Positions 1-5,497 of a stretch of 5,497 nt of DNA are shown here, piece after piece. The DNA is from Bordetella sp. (GTDB lineage: Bacteria; Pseudomonadota; Gammaproteobacteria; Burkholderiales; Burkholderiaceae_B). The notes beneath the pieces were generated by a model, which searched no databases, was not told where the DNA came from, and saw only the letters and a program-made list of their open reading frames with translations. A program made the position numbers and the translations under genes. Location: assembly GCA_027450125.1 (NCBI GenBank), contig DAIDKG010000353.1, positions 1-5,497 on the forward strand. The letters are read 5' to 3'. Every line of letters begins with the position of its first letter. Position 1 is the first letter of the stretch.

Positions 1-203
1 ATGATGGCCTTGAAGGTGGTGGACTTGCCCGCGCCGTTGCGGCCCATCAGCGCGACCACTTCGCCGCGCCGCACCTGAAGCGACACGTCGAACAGAATGT
101 GGGCCAAGCCGTACCAGGCGTTCAGGCCGTCGACCTCCAGCAGCGTCTGTTGCTGCGGCGCGGCCGCGCCGGGCAGGGGCGTTTCAAGCACGGCGGGGTT
201 CAT
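1..203 (-). CDS. livF: LivF-type ABC transporter ATP-binding protein (N-terminal part, cut by window edge)
   Basis: Second ATPase subunit of a branched-chain amino acid type (HAAT family) ABC importer; it would dimerise with LivG under the permease on the cytoplasmic side. Only the first 67 residues are in the window. After a short Ala/Pro/Gln-rich lead (residues 1-19) comes the usual start of the ABC fold (TLLEVDGLNAWYG), the segment VSLQVRRGEVVALMG, and a complete Walker A motif GRNGAGKST at residues 54-62 with Lys60. The remaining motifs lie off the left edge. The ATG at 203-201 overlaps the livG stop as ATGA, and a consensus AGGAGG lies at 216-211, seven bases upstream, inside the livG end, so the start is well supported and translation is probably coupled. 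Assignment as LivF rather than a second LivG rests on position (last in the operon, after livG) and on the N-terminal motif LxVxxLNAWYGxxHIL, typical of LivF. Confidence 0.9.
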   Translation of the reverse strand, partial: MNPAVLETPLPGAAAPQQQTLLEVDGLNAWYGLAHILFDVSLQVRRGEVVALMGRNGAGKSTTFKAI

Positions 204-985
204 ATCGCGGCCTCCTGCATGGCCTGGTCCTTTTCGAAAGTCTTGCCCGAGCCGAAATACACTTCCTGCACCTCGGGGTGGTTGCGGATCTCCTGCGCGC
301 TGCCTTGGGCGATGAGCCGGCCGCGCGCCAGCACGATCACGCGGTCGGCGTGGGCGAACACCACGTCCATGCTGTGCTCGGTGAACAGCACCGACATGCG
401 CCGCTCGAGCACCAGGCGCCTGGTCAGGGCCATGAGATCGTTGCGCTCCCCGGGGGCCATGCCCGCGGTGGGTTCGTCCATGAGCAGCAGCTTGGGATCG
501 TTGGCCAGGCCCATGGCCAGTTCCACGCGCTTGACGTCGCCGTAGGCCAGCTCGCTGCAGGGGCGATCGGCCTGCAGGCCCATGCCGACTTGGTCCAGCA
601 GGTCCAGCGCCTCGCTGCGGAACTGGGCGGCGGCCGGTTTCCACAGGCCGAAGACGCGGCCGTGGTGCGACAGCAGCGCCATCTGCACGTTCTCGGCCAC
701 CGTCAGCGAGGCGAAAGTGGCGGCGATCTGGAAGGTTCGGCCCACGCCGCGGCGCCAGATGTCGCGCGGCTTCATGCCCATCAGGTCGCCGCCGTCGAAC
801 AGCACCGAACCGGTGGTGGCGGCCAGCTGGCCCCCCACCATGTTGAAGATGGTGGATTTGCCCGCGCCGTTGGGTCCGATGAGCGCCAGCAGCTCGCCCG
901 GGGCGATGTCGAAGTCGATGCCGTCCACGGCCTTGACGCCGCCGAAGGCCTTGCTCAGATTGCGCACTTGCAGCAGGGCCGTCAT
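200..985 (-). CDS. livG: LivG-type ABC transporter ATP-binding protein
   Basis: First ATPase subunit of the Liv-type importer, 261 aa, close to the usual 255-260 aa of LivG. Visible motifs in order: Walker A GPNGAGKST at 37-45 (Lys43), Q-loop RTFQ with Gln86, signature region ELAYGDVKRVELA at about 145-157, Walker B LLLMD ending at Asp170 with catalytic Glu171, the AGMAPGE D-loop region at 174-180, and switch His204 in FTEHSMD. All catalytic positions are present, so the protein should be active. The signature reads LAYGD where the canonical ABC motif is LSGGQ; LivG proteins usually have a related LSYG(E/D)Q form. The start ATG 985-983 overlaps the stop of the fused permease (ATGA) and has an AAGGAG eight bases upstream (999-994). 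The same frame stays open far upstream through the permease gene, but that extension is a shadow of livHM. The 3' end overlaps livF by 4 bp. Confidence 0.95.
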   Translation of the reverse strand: MTALLQVRNLSKAFGGVKAVDGIDFDIAPGELLALIGPNGAGKSTIFNMVGGQLAATTGSVLFDGGDLMGMKPRDIWRRGVGRTFQIAATFASLTVAENVQMALLSHHGRVFGLWKPAAAQFRSEALDLLDQVGMGLQADRPCSELAYGDVKRVELAMGLANDPKLLLMDEPTAGMAPGERNDLMALTRRLVLERRMSVLFTEHSMDVVFAHADRVIVLARGRLIAQGSAQEIRNHPEVQEVYFGSGKTFEKDQAMQEAAI

Positions 986-2916
986 GCTTGCTTCTCCTTG
1001 GCGGCCGCCTCGTTGCGATGGGCTCGGCGCATCTTCCATTGTTCGGCCGCGTGGCGGGCGAAGCCGGCGATGCCCTGCGGGAAGGCCATCACCAGCAGCA
1101 GGATGATGGCGCCGAACACGGCGTGCCAGTAGTCCGTGGCGTTGATGATGTAGTCCTGCAGCACGTTGAACACGGCCGCGCCCACGACCGGGCCGAGCAG
1201 CGTCTGCACGCCGCCCAGCAGCACCATCACCAGGCCGTCGACCGATTTTCCCACGCCCATGACATCGGGCGAGATGGTGCCCTTGGCGAATACGAAGAGC
1301 GATCCGGCCAGCCCCGCGAAGACGCCGGCGATGACGAAGGCCGACCACTGCACACGCCTGACGTCGATGCCCACGGCATCGGCACGCAGTGCCGAATCGC
1401 GGCCGGCGCGCAGCGCATAGCCGAAGGGCGCGAACAGCATGCGTCGCATCAGGAAGACGGACAGCGCCACCAGCGCCAGCGTCAGGTAGTAGTAGGCCGT
1501 GCTGCCCAGCCAGCGTGCCGGCCAGACGCCTGTCATGCCGTTCGAGCCGCCTGTGACGGCGTCCCACTGGAATACGATCGACCACACGATCTGCGAGAAA
1601 GCCAGCGTGAGCATGGCCAGGTAGACACCCGACAGGCGCACGCAGAACCAGCCGAAGAGCAGCGCGCCTGCACCTGCCGCCAGCGGCGCGGCGGCCAGCG
1701 CCAGCGGCATGGGCATGCTCAGTGACTTGAGCAGGATGCCTGCGCCGTAGGCGCCCAGGCCGTAATAGGCGGCGTGGCCGAAGGAGGCCATGCCGCCCGG
1801 CCCCATGATGAAGTGCAGGCTGACGGCGAACAGCACGGCGACGAGCACGTCCTGCACGAGAACCATGGCGTAGGGCAGTTGGGCCGACAACAGCGGCAGC
1901 ACGGCCAGGGCGAGCAGCGCCAGGGTCATGCCCGCCTTGAAAGCCGGCGTGCCCGGGCGCAGCGGCGATTCGGCCGGCGCGCTGTTGCGGCTGACGCCCT
2001 GCTGGCGCCCCATCAGTCCCCAGGGCCGCAAGACCAGCACCAGCGCCATGACCAGGAACTCCACCACCAGCGTGAGCTTGGTGAAGGAAAAGGAGATGCC
2101 GAAAAAATGCACGAGCCCGATGCCGATGCACAGCGACTTGACTTCGGCGATGAGCAACGCTGCGAGGTAGGCGCCGGGAATCGAGCCCATGCCGCCCACC
2201 ACCACCACCACGAAGGCGTCTGCCACGGTGCTCAGGTCCAGGCCGAGGCTGGCCGGTTCGCGCGGCAGCTGCACCGCGCCGCCCAGGCCCGCCAGCAGGG
2301 TGCCCAGGGCGAACACGCCGGTAAAGAGCCAGGCCTGGTTGATGCCCAGCGCGCCGAGCATTTCCCGGTCCTGCGTGGCCGCGCGGATCAGCTTGCCCCA
2401 GCGCGTGCGCGTGAGCAGCAGCCACAGCAGCGCCAGCACGATGGGGCCGACGACGATCAGGAACAGGTCATAGCTGGGAAAGTTGCGGCCGAAGAGGGCG
2501 ACGGCGCCCTTCAGGCCCGGCGCGCGCCGGCCTAGCAGGTCCGCGGGGCCGCACAGCCACAGCACCGCGTCGTTGATCACCAGCACCAGCGCGAACGTGG
2601 CCAGCAGCTGAAAAAGCTCGGGCGCCTTGTAAATGCGCCGCAGCAGCGCTATCTCGACGGCTGCGCCGAGCAGTCCGGTAATGGCCGCGGCCAGCACCAT
2701 GCCGCCCCAGTAGCCCGCGGCACCCATGCCGCTGGCGGCGAACTTTTCCGTCAGCGTATAGGCCAGATAGATGCCCACCATGAAAAAGGAGCCGTGGGCG
2801 AAGTTCAGCACGCGCGTGACCCCGAAGATCAGCGACAGGCCCGCGGCGACCAGAAATAGCGACGAGGCTTCGGCCAGGCCGTTGAGCAGCTGGGCCAGTA
2901 AAGCGGAAAGGTCCAT
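982..2916 (-). CDS. Fused LivH-LivM permease of a Liv-type ABC importer
   Basis: Inner-membrane permease, 644 aa. The single frame joins the two subunits that are separate proteins in E. coli. Residues 1 to about 303 are LivH-like: the NFAHGSFFMVGIYLAY motif at 38-53, RAATQDREMLGALGIN at 178-193, VVVVGGMGSIPGAYLAA at 237-253, and the usual LivH end LRPWGLMGR at 296-304. Residues about 330-644 are LivM-like: MGPGGMASFGHAAYYGLGAY at 371-390, ALRAGRDSALRADAVGIDV at 501-519, and LLGGVQTLLGPVVGAAVF at 566-583. About 25 polar, Pro/Ser/Ala-rich residues (305-329) join them, encoded by about 2004-1930. By eye there are eight or so hydrophobic segments in each half. The start ATG 2916-2914 is chosen because LivH proteins begin just before this hydrophobic stretch; the open extension up to 3102 runs back into livK and looks non-coding. 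The SD is weak (GGA about 6 bases upstream). The stop overlaps livG by 4 bp. The linker shows no frameshift sign, so I read it as a genuine fusion. Confidence 0.9.
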   Translation of the reverse strand: MDLSALLAQLLNGLAEASSLFLVAAGLSLIFGVTRVLNFAHGSFFMVGIYLAYTLTEKFAASGMGAAGYWGGMVLAAAITGLLGAAVEIALLRRIYKAPELFQLLATFALVLVINDAVLWLCGPADLLGRRAPGLKGAVALFGRNFPSYDLFLIVVGPIVLALLWLLLTRTRWGKLIRAATQDREMLGALGINQAWLFTGVFALGTLLAGLGGAVQLPREPASLGLDLSTVADAFVVVVVGGMGSIPGAYLAALLIAEVKSLCIGIGLVHFFGISFSFTKLTLVVEFLVMALVLVLRPWGLMGRQQGVSRNSAPAESPLRPGTPAFKAGMTLALLALAVLPLLSAQLPYAMVLVQDVLVAVLFAVSLHFIMGPGGMASFGHAAYYGLGAYGAGILLKSLSMPMPLALAAAPLAAGAGALLFGWFCVRLSGVYLAMLTLAFSQIVWSIVFQWDAVTGGSNGMTGVWPARWLGSTAYYYLTLALVALSVFLMRRMLFAPFGYALRAGRDSALRADAVGIDVRRVQWSAFVIAGVFAGLAGSLFVFAKGTISPDVMGVGKSVDGLVMVLLGGVQTLLGPVVGAAVFNVLQDYIINATDYWHAVFGAIILLLVMAFPQGIAGFARHAAEQWKMRRAHRNEAAAKEKQA

Positions 2917-3064
2917 TTGGGGTCCAGGCGGATGCGTGGCTCGAAAAGGCCAGGATTCAACCCCTGCGAACAGGCAGCCCGGCGGCAAAAAGGGTAGCGC
3001 CTGGGTGCCGATTTGAACAGCGCCGGGCCGACTGACGCAGCCCGGCGCCTGCAGGCGCCGGCGC
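2917..3064 (-). other. Intercistronic spacer between livK and livHM
   Basis: This is the only real gap in the operon, 148 bp after the livK stop. It contains a perfect 20-bp palindrome and a second inverted repeat (listed separately), a run of five T on the minus strand at about 2991-2987, and only a weak ribosome binding site for livHM. I see no credible gene in it. In periplasmic-binding-protein operons such spacers often carry stem-loops that protect or partly terminate the transcript, so that the binding protein is made in excess over the permease; applying this here is inference. Confidence 0.6.
3020..3061 (-). repeat. Two overlapping inverted repeats (alternative RNA hairpins) just after livK
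   Basis: Reading along the transcript, three bases after the livK stop codon comes a perfect 20-bp palindrome (3061-3042; 8-bp arms CCGGCGCC/GGCGCCGG around TGCA). Its 3' arm shares bases 3042-3048 with the 5' arm of a second hairpin: GCGCCGGGC at 3020-3028 pairs perfectly with GCCCGGCGC at 3040-3048 across an 11-base loop. The two stems cannot form together. Neither is followed directly by a T run (the next T5 is about 29 bases on), so this is not a standard intrinsic terminator. It could be an mRNA-stabilising 3' end for livK, a partial pause/termination point, or a copy of a dispersed repeat. Confidence 0.6.
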
Positions 3065-4294
3065 TCAGTCCGCGTCGGCCGGGCGCAGCTTGCGCACCAC
3101 ATCGTCGGGCGGCAGCAGCGTGTCGCCGGGCACGTAGTGGTAGTCGACCATCACGCCCTTGCCGTCCTGCAGCGCGAGCTTGCCCACGTACAGGCCGAAG
3201 GTGGCCTGATGGTCGATGGCGCGGTATTGCATCGGGCCGTCGGGCGTGTCGAACTTCAGGCCGCTGAACGCCTTGATCAGCGAATCGGTGTCGGTCTTGC
3301 CGCCCGAGGCCTTCAGGCCGGCCTCGATGGACTTGATCGCGTCATAGCCGATGATGGAACCGAAGCGCAGCGGCACCTTGCCGTACTTTTCCTGGTATGC
3401 CTTGAGAAAGGCCAGGTGGGCCGGCGTCTTGATGCTGTACCAGGGGTAGCCCGTCACGGTCCAGTTGGGCGGGATCTCGTCGCGCAGGGGTTCGAGGTAT
3501 TCGGGCTGGCCGGTGATGAGGGAGAACACCGGCATCTTGGCCGTCAGCAGGCCGCGCGTCTGGCCTTCGCGCACGAACTGGGCCAGGTCGGAGCCGAACA
3601 GGGCGTTGAAGATGGCGTCCGGCTTGGCGTCGATGATGGCCTGCGTGACGCTGCCGGCGTCGATCTTGCCGATCGGCGGCGCCTGCTCGGTCACGAACTG
3701 GACATCGGGCTCGCGCGCCTTGAGCTGTTCTTTGAAGGTCCTGGCCGCCGACGTGCCGTATTCATAGTTGGGGTAGACCAGCGCCCAGCGCTTCTTGCCC
3801 GACTTGACGGCGGCGTCGATCAGCGAGGACGACAGCATGTAGGTCGAGGCTTCGAGGCGGAAGGTATAGCGGTTGCCGTCCGACCACACGATGTTGTCCG
3901 AGAGCGCTTCGGTGATGAGCATGAACCGCTTTTTCTGCTTGGCGAAATCGGCCAGGGCCGTGCCGATGTTGGAGTAGAAGGAACCGGACAGGATGTCGAC
4001 CTTGTCCTTGTCGATCAGCTCCTGGGCTGCGCGCACCGCGTCGCCGGGGTTGGCGTTGTCGTCGCGCGTGATCAGCTCGAGCTTTTTGCCGTCGATGCCG
4101 CCCTTGGCGTTGATCTGGTCGATGGCCAGCATCATGCCCTTCTTGTAGCCGTCGGCAAAGACCGGCTGCGCCTTGTAGCTGTTGATGTCGCCGATCTTGA
4201 TGACGCCGCTGGCGCGAGCCGGCTGTCCCGCCAGGGCCAGGGCCGTCAGCCCCGCCGCGGCGCAAATGCCGATTGTTGTTGCCTCGATCTTCAT
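3065..4294 (-). CDS. Periplasmic substrate-binding protein of a Liv-type ABC importer
   Basis: Solute receptor of the importer, 409 aa, of the type I periplasmic binding protein group to which LivJ/LivK belong (Peripla_BP_6-like). Residues 1-28 form a Sec signal peptide: short charged start MKIE, hydrophobic core TTIGICAAAGLTALALA, and an Ala-Arg-Ala site giving cleavage after Ala28. Cys11 sits inside the core and not in a lipobox, so a soluble periplasmic protein is expected. The mature part has the family's marks: IKIGDINS at 32-39, GYKKGMMLAIDQINAKGGIDGKKLELI at 49-75, the DD-NANPGDAVRAAQELI stretch at 78-94, VDILSGSFYS at 99-108, WALVYPNYEYG at 170-180, and a C-terminal lobe with SIIGYDAIKSIEAGLKASGG at 313-332. 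The ATG at 4294 is chosen because it starts the signal peptide and has GGAG at 4305-4302, seven bases upstream. The open frame extends upstream to a GTG at 4447 but would bury the signal peptide. First gene of the operon; substrate not assignable. Confidence 0.92.
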   Translation of the reverse strand: MKIEATTIGICAAAGLTALALAGQPARASGVIKIGDINSYKAQPVFADGYKKGMMLAIDQINAKGGIDGKKLELITRDDNANPGDAVRAAQELIDKDKVDILSGSFYSNIGTALADFAKQKKRFMLITEALSDNIVWSDGNRYTFRLEASTYMLSSSLIDAAVKSGKKRWALVYPNYEYGTSAARTFKEQLKAREPDVQFVTEQAPPIGKIDAGSVTQAIIDAKPDAIFNALFGSDLAQFVREGQTRGLLTAKMPVFSLITGQPEYLEPLRDEIPPNWTVTGYPWYSIKTPAHLAFLKAYQEKYGKVPLRFGSIIGYDAIKSIEAGLKASGGKTDTDSLIKAFSGLKFDTPDGPMQYRAIDHQATFGLYVGKLALQDGKGVMVDYHYVPGDTLLPPDDVVRKLRPADAD

Positions 4295-4402
4295 GAATGC
4301 ACTCCGGTTGGTTGATACCTCGCCATGCGGGAAAGCGCCGTCTTCCAGCCGCCTGTATGCCCCGGCGCTGGACTCGATGGGTGCTTGCTGCATGGACCGC
4401 GT

Positions 4403-4425
4403 AAAAATCCGCCAGCGGACTGGCG
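4403..4425 (-). terminator. Terminator-like hairpin in the livK leader (possible attenuator)
   Basis: On the minus strand CGCCAG (4425-4420), a 4-base loop and CTGGCG (4415-4410) form a perfect 6-bp GC-rich stem, followed by GA and five T (4407-4403). On the plus strand the hairpin is followed by a mixed sequence, so the polarity points toward livK. No gene ends just upstream on this strand, since the neighbour is divergent. If real, it would therefore act inside the livK 5' leader, about 110-130 bases before the start codon. I see no clear leader peptide rich in branched-chain codons. The stem is short and the T run moderate, so it may be a pause site or chance. Confidence 0.4.
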
Positions 4426-4453
4426 TGTTCCTGTCTGGGATAAGCACGGACGC

Positions 4454-4459
4454 AATATA
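4454..4459 (-). promoter_or_regulatory. Candidate -10 element for the liv operon
   Basis: TATATT on the minus strand differs from the sigma-70 -10 consensus at one base and lies in one of the few AT-rich islands of this GC-rich region. A start about seven bases on (near 4447) would give a livK leader of roughly 150 bases that includes the terminator-like hairpin. No good -35 is found at 16-18 bp spacing (CATGCG at 4482-4477), and that position is covered by a dyad, which could mean an activator-dependent promoter. Overlapping it on the plus strand is TATAGT at 4456-4461, which could serve the other direction. Assignment is tentative. Confidence 0.25.
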
Positions 4460-4517
4460 GTCTTTGCCGGCGCAGGCGCATGGATGCGCGCCCGATCGCC
4501 CGATTGACGGGATTTAT

Positions 4518-4523
4518 TACAAT
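4518..4523 (+). promoter_or_regulatory. Candidate -10 element for metH
   Basis: TACAAT on the plus strand has one mismatch to the sigma-70 -10 consensus and would place the metH transcript start near 4530, giving a leader of about 87 bases. No convincing -35 lies 16-18 bp upstream; the nearest TTGACG (4504-4509) is only 8 bp away, too close to pair with it. The element lies inside the dyad GGGAT (4509-4513)/ATCCC (4526-4530), with a nested GGATT/AATCC pair, which a repressor or activator could use. TATAGT at 4456-4461 is an alternative. Confidence 0.25.
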
Positions 4524-4603
4524 CCATCCCTAACTTGCGGCGCAAACGGCCTGCCGATCGCGCCGACGCATGCCCGAATCCGGCTCGGAACCGGGCCAGA
4601 ACC

Positions 4604-4607
4604 AGGA
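4604..4607 (+). promoter_or_regulatory. Ribosome binding site deciding the metH GTG start
   Basis: AGGA lies nine bases before GTG 4617-4619. An in-frame TTG at 4608 directly abuts the AGGA and so has no spacer, and there is no in-frame ATG further up to at least 4560. This favours GTG as the metH start codon. Confidence 0.6.
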
Positions 4608-4616
4608 TTGCCCGTC

Positions 4617-5497
4617 GTGACCTATCCCAAGCTGCCTTATCCCCCGTCCACCTACACCCGCGGGGCCGAATTCGCGCGCCGGCTGGGCGAGCGCATCCTG
4701 ATCCTGGACGGCGCGATGGGCACGATGATCCAGCGCTACAAGCTGTCCGAGGCCGACTTTCGCGGCGAGCGCTTCAGGCAACACCACAAGGACCTGAAGG
4801 GCGACAACGAATTGCTGTCGCTGGTGCGGCCCGACGTCATCAGCGAGATCCACGGCCAATACCTGGCGGCCGGCGCCGACGTCATCGAGACCAACACCTT
4901 CGGCGCCACCTCGGTGGCCCAGGGCGACTACGATCTGCCTGGTCTGGCTTACGAGCTGAACAAGGCCTCGGCGCAACTGGCCCGTGCCGCCTGCGACGCC
5001 TACAGCACGCCGGAGCATCCCCGCTTCGTGGCGGGAGCGCTGGGCCCGCAGCCCAAGACTGCCTCCATCTCGCCCGACGTCAACGATCCGGGCGCGCGCA
5101 ACATCACCTTCGACGAGCTGCGAGCGGCCTACGTCGAGCAGATGAACGGCCTGCTCGACGGCGGCATCGACCTCGTGCTCATCGAGACCATCTTCGACAC
5201 GCTCAACGCCAAGGCGGCCATCTATGCCGTGGAAGAGGTGTTCGAGGCGCGCGGCGTGCGTCTGCCGGTGATGATCTCGGGTACCGTCACCGATGCGTCG
5301 GGCCGCATTCTTTCGGGCCAGACGGTCGAGGCCTTCTGGAACTCGGTGCGCCACGCGCGGCCCATCACCATAGGCCTGAACTGCGCCCTGGGCGCAGCCC
5401 TGATGCGCCCCTACGTGGCCGAGCTGTCCAAGATCTGCGACACCTATATCTGCGTCTATCCCAATGCCGGCCTGCCCAACCCCATGGCCGAGACGGG
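4617..5497 (+). CDS. metH: Cobalamin-dependent methionine synthase, homocysteine-binding domain (N-terminal part, cut by window edge)
   Basis: Methionine synthase transfers a methyl group from 5-methyltetrahydrofolate, via methylcobalamin, to homocysteine in the cytoplasm. The window holds residues 1-293 of the N-terminal (betaalpha)8 homocysteine domain. Recognisable parts: [19 protein letters not shown] at 25-43, the [13 protein letters not shown] region, ETNTFGATS starting at Glu91, [41 protein letters not shown], and [16 protein letters not shown] with Cys256, equivalent to zinc ligand Cys247 of E. coli MetH. The sequence then runs into [13 protein letters not shown], the next conserved block. 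The other two zinc cysteines (GGCCGT motif) should lie just beyond the right edge. The start is GTG 4617-4619, supported by AGGA nine bases upstream; the protein then starts about nine residues before the E. coli alignment point. Full-length MetH is about 1,230 aa, but some betaproteobacteria encode this domain as a separate protein of about 350 aa, and the window cannot tell which applies. It is divergent from the liv operon. Confidence 0.93.
   Translation, partial: MTYPKLPYPPSTYTRGAEFARRLGERILILDGAMGTMIQRYKLSEADFRGERFRQHHKDLKGDNELLSLVRPDVISEIHGQYLAAGADVIETNTFGATSVAQGDYDLPGLAYELNKASAQLARAACDAYSTPEHPRFVAGALGPQPKTASISPDVNDPGARNITFDELRAAYVEQMNGLLDGGIDLVLIETIFDTLNAKAAIYAVEEVFEARGVRLPVMISGTVTDASGRILSGQTVEAFWNSVRHARPITIGLNCALGAALMRPYVAELSKICDTYICVYPNAGLPNPMAET

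Larger units (their letters stand above)
4295..4616. other. Divergent control region between livK and metH
   Basis: This 322-bp stretch separates two genes transcribed away from each other and so should carry both promoters and leaders. Seen in it: the livK SD at 4305-4302, a terminator-like hairpin at 4425-4403, a long-range dyad 4334-4340/4363-4369, -10-like AT-rich elements at 4454-4461 and 4518-4523, dyads at 4476-4489 and 4509-4530, and the metH SD at 4604-4607. I found no credible protein gene, no tRNA-like fold and no recognisable cobalamin or SAM riboswitch core. Open frames here are short, lack ribosome binding sites, or are upstream extensions of livK. Confidence 0.7.

Noticed and set aside
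278..1132. Plus-strand open frames of 245-284 codons over livG and the permease
   Set aside because: His/Gln/Ala/Gly-rich shadow products of well-supported minus-strand genes.
2195..2211. Short CCA/CAC trinucleotide run
   Set aside because: It encodes the Val run (VVVVV) of the conserved LivH motif before GGMGSIPGA, so it is protein-driven and not a separate repeat element.
200..2425. A 741-codon minus-strand open frame that ends as LivG
   Set aside because: Only its last 261 codons are LivG. The rest is Arg/Ala/Gly-rich out-of-frame reading of the fused permease, left open by the high GC content.
2917..3102. N-terminal extension of the permease frame into livK
   Set aside because: The extra 62 residues do not resemble a permease start, cross the hairpin region and overlap the livK end. 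ATG 2916 fits the family start.
4290..4297. Palindrome TTCATGAA at the livK start codon as an operator
   Set aside because: It is the start codon with its flanking bases. An 8-bp palindrome of this kind is easily chance, and it does not match the MetR pattern TGAA-N5-TTCA.
3137..4315. 392-codon plus-strand open frame antisense to the binding-protein gene
   Set aside because: Low-complexity Val/Gly/Leu/Arg/Asp composition, mirror of a convincing gene on the other strand, typical of high-GC shadow frames.
4295..4447. N-terminal extension of the binding protein from GTG 4447
   Set aside because: It would place 51 extra residues before a clear signal peptide, whereas ATG 4294 has a good GGAG site.
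4295..4616. Cobalamin (B12) or SAM riboswitch ahead of metH
   Set aside because: The metH leader is short, and I see no B12-box-like core or SAM-riboswitch-like multi-stem layout on the plus strand.
4530..5354. 274-codon minus-strand open frame antisense to metH
   Set aside because: The plus-strand MetH reading is unmistakable, and the antisense product is a biased shadow without family motifs.

Overview
The window comes from a high-GC proteobacterium, most likely a betaproteobacterium of the Burkholderiales (Bordetella/Achromobacter-like). I base this on the strong G/C bias at third codon positions, the style of the MetH and Liv proteins, and the gene order. This is recognition by eye, not a database match.

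Almost the whole left part (1-4294) is one minus-strand operon for a Liv-type (HAAT family) ABC importer of amino acids or related small carboxylates/amides. In transcription order it is: livK-like periplasmic binding protein (4294-3065); a 148-bp gap with two overlapping, mutually exclusive hairpins; one long permease gene in which LivH and LivM are fused in frame (2916-982); livG ATPase (985-200); and livF ATPase (203 to the left edge, N-terminal 67 residues only). The last two junctions are 4-bp ATGA start/stop overlaps, each with a strong Shine-Dalgarno sequence inside the upstream gene, so translation of the cytoplasmic and membrane parts is probably coupled. The binding protein would capture the solute in the periplasm, the LivHM permease would pass it through the membrane, and LivG/LivF would power transport. 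The substrate cannot be assigned from the sequence.

The 322-bp region 4295-4616 separates the operon from a divergently transcribed gene. It holds the livK leader, with a terminator-like hairpin followed by five U, AT-rich -10-like elements facing both ways, and short dyads that could be operators. No gene, riboswitch or RNA gene is recognisable there.

From 4617 to the right edge, on the plus strand, is the start of cobalamin-dependent methionine synthase (metH): 293 residues of the homocysteine-binding domain with the first zinc-ligand cysteine, cut by the window end. The gene probably starts at GTG.

Overall this is an ordinary metabolic and transport region. I see no mobile element, CRISPR array, toxin-antitoxin or defence gene, and no convincing new system. 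The items most worth a second look are the LivH-LivM fusion and the RNA structures in the livK leader and after livK.
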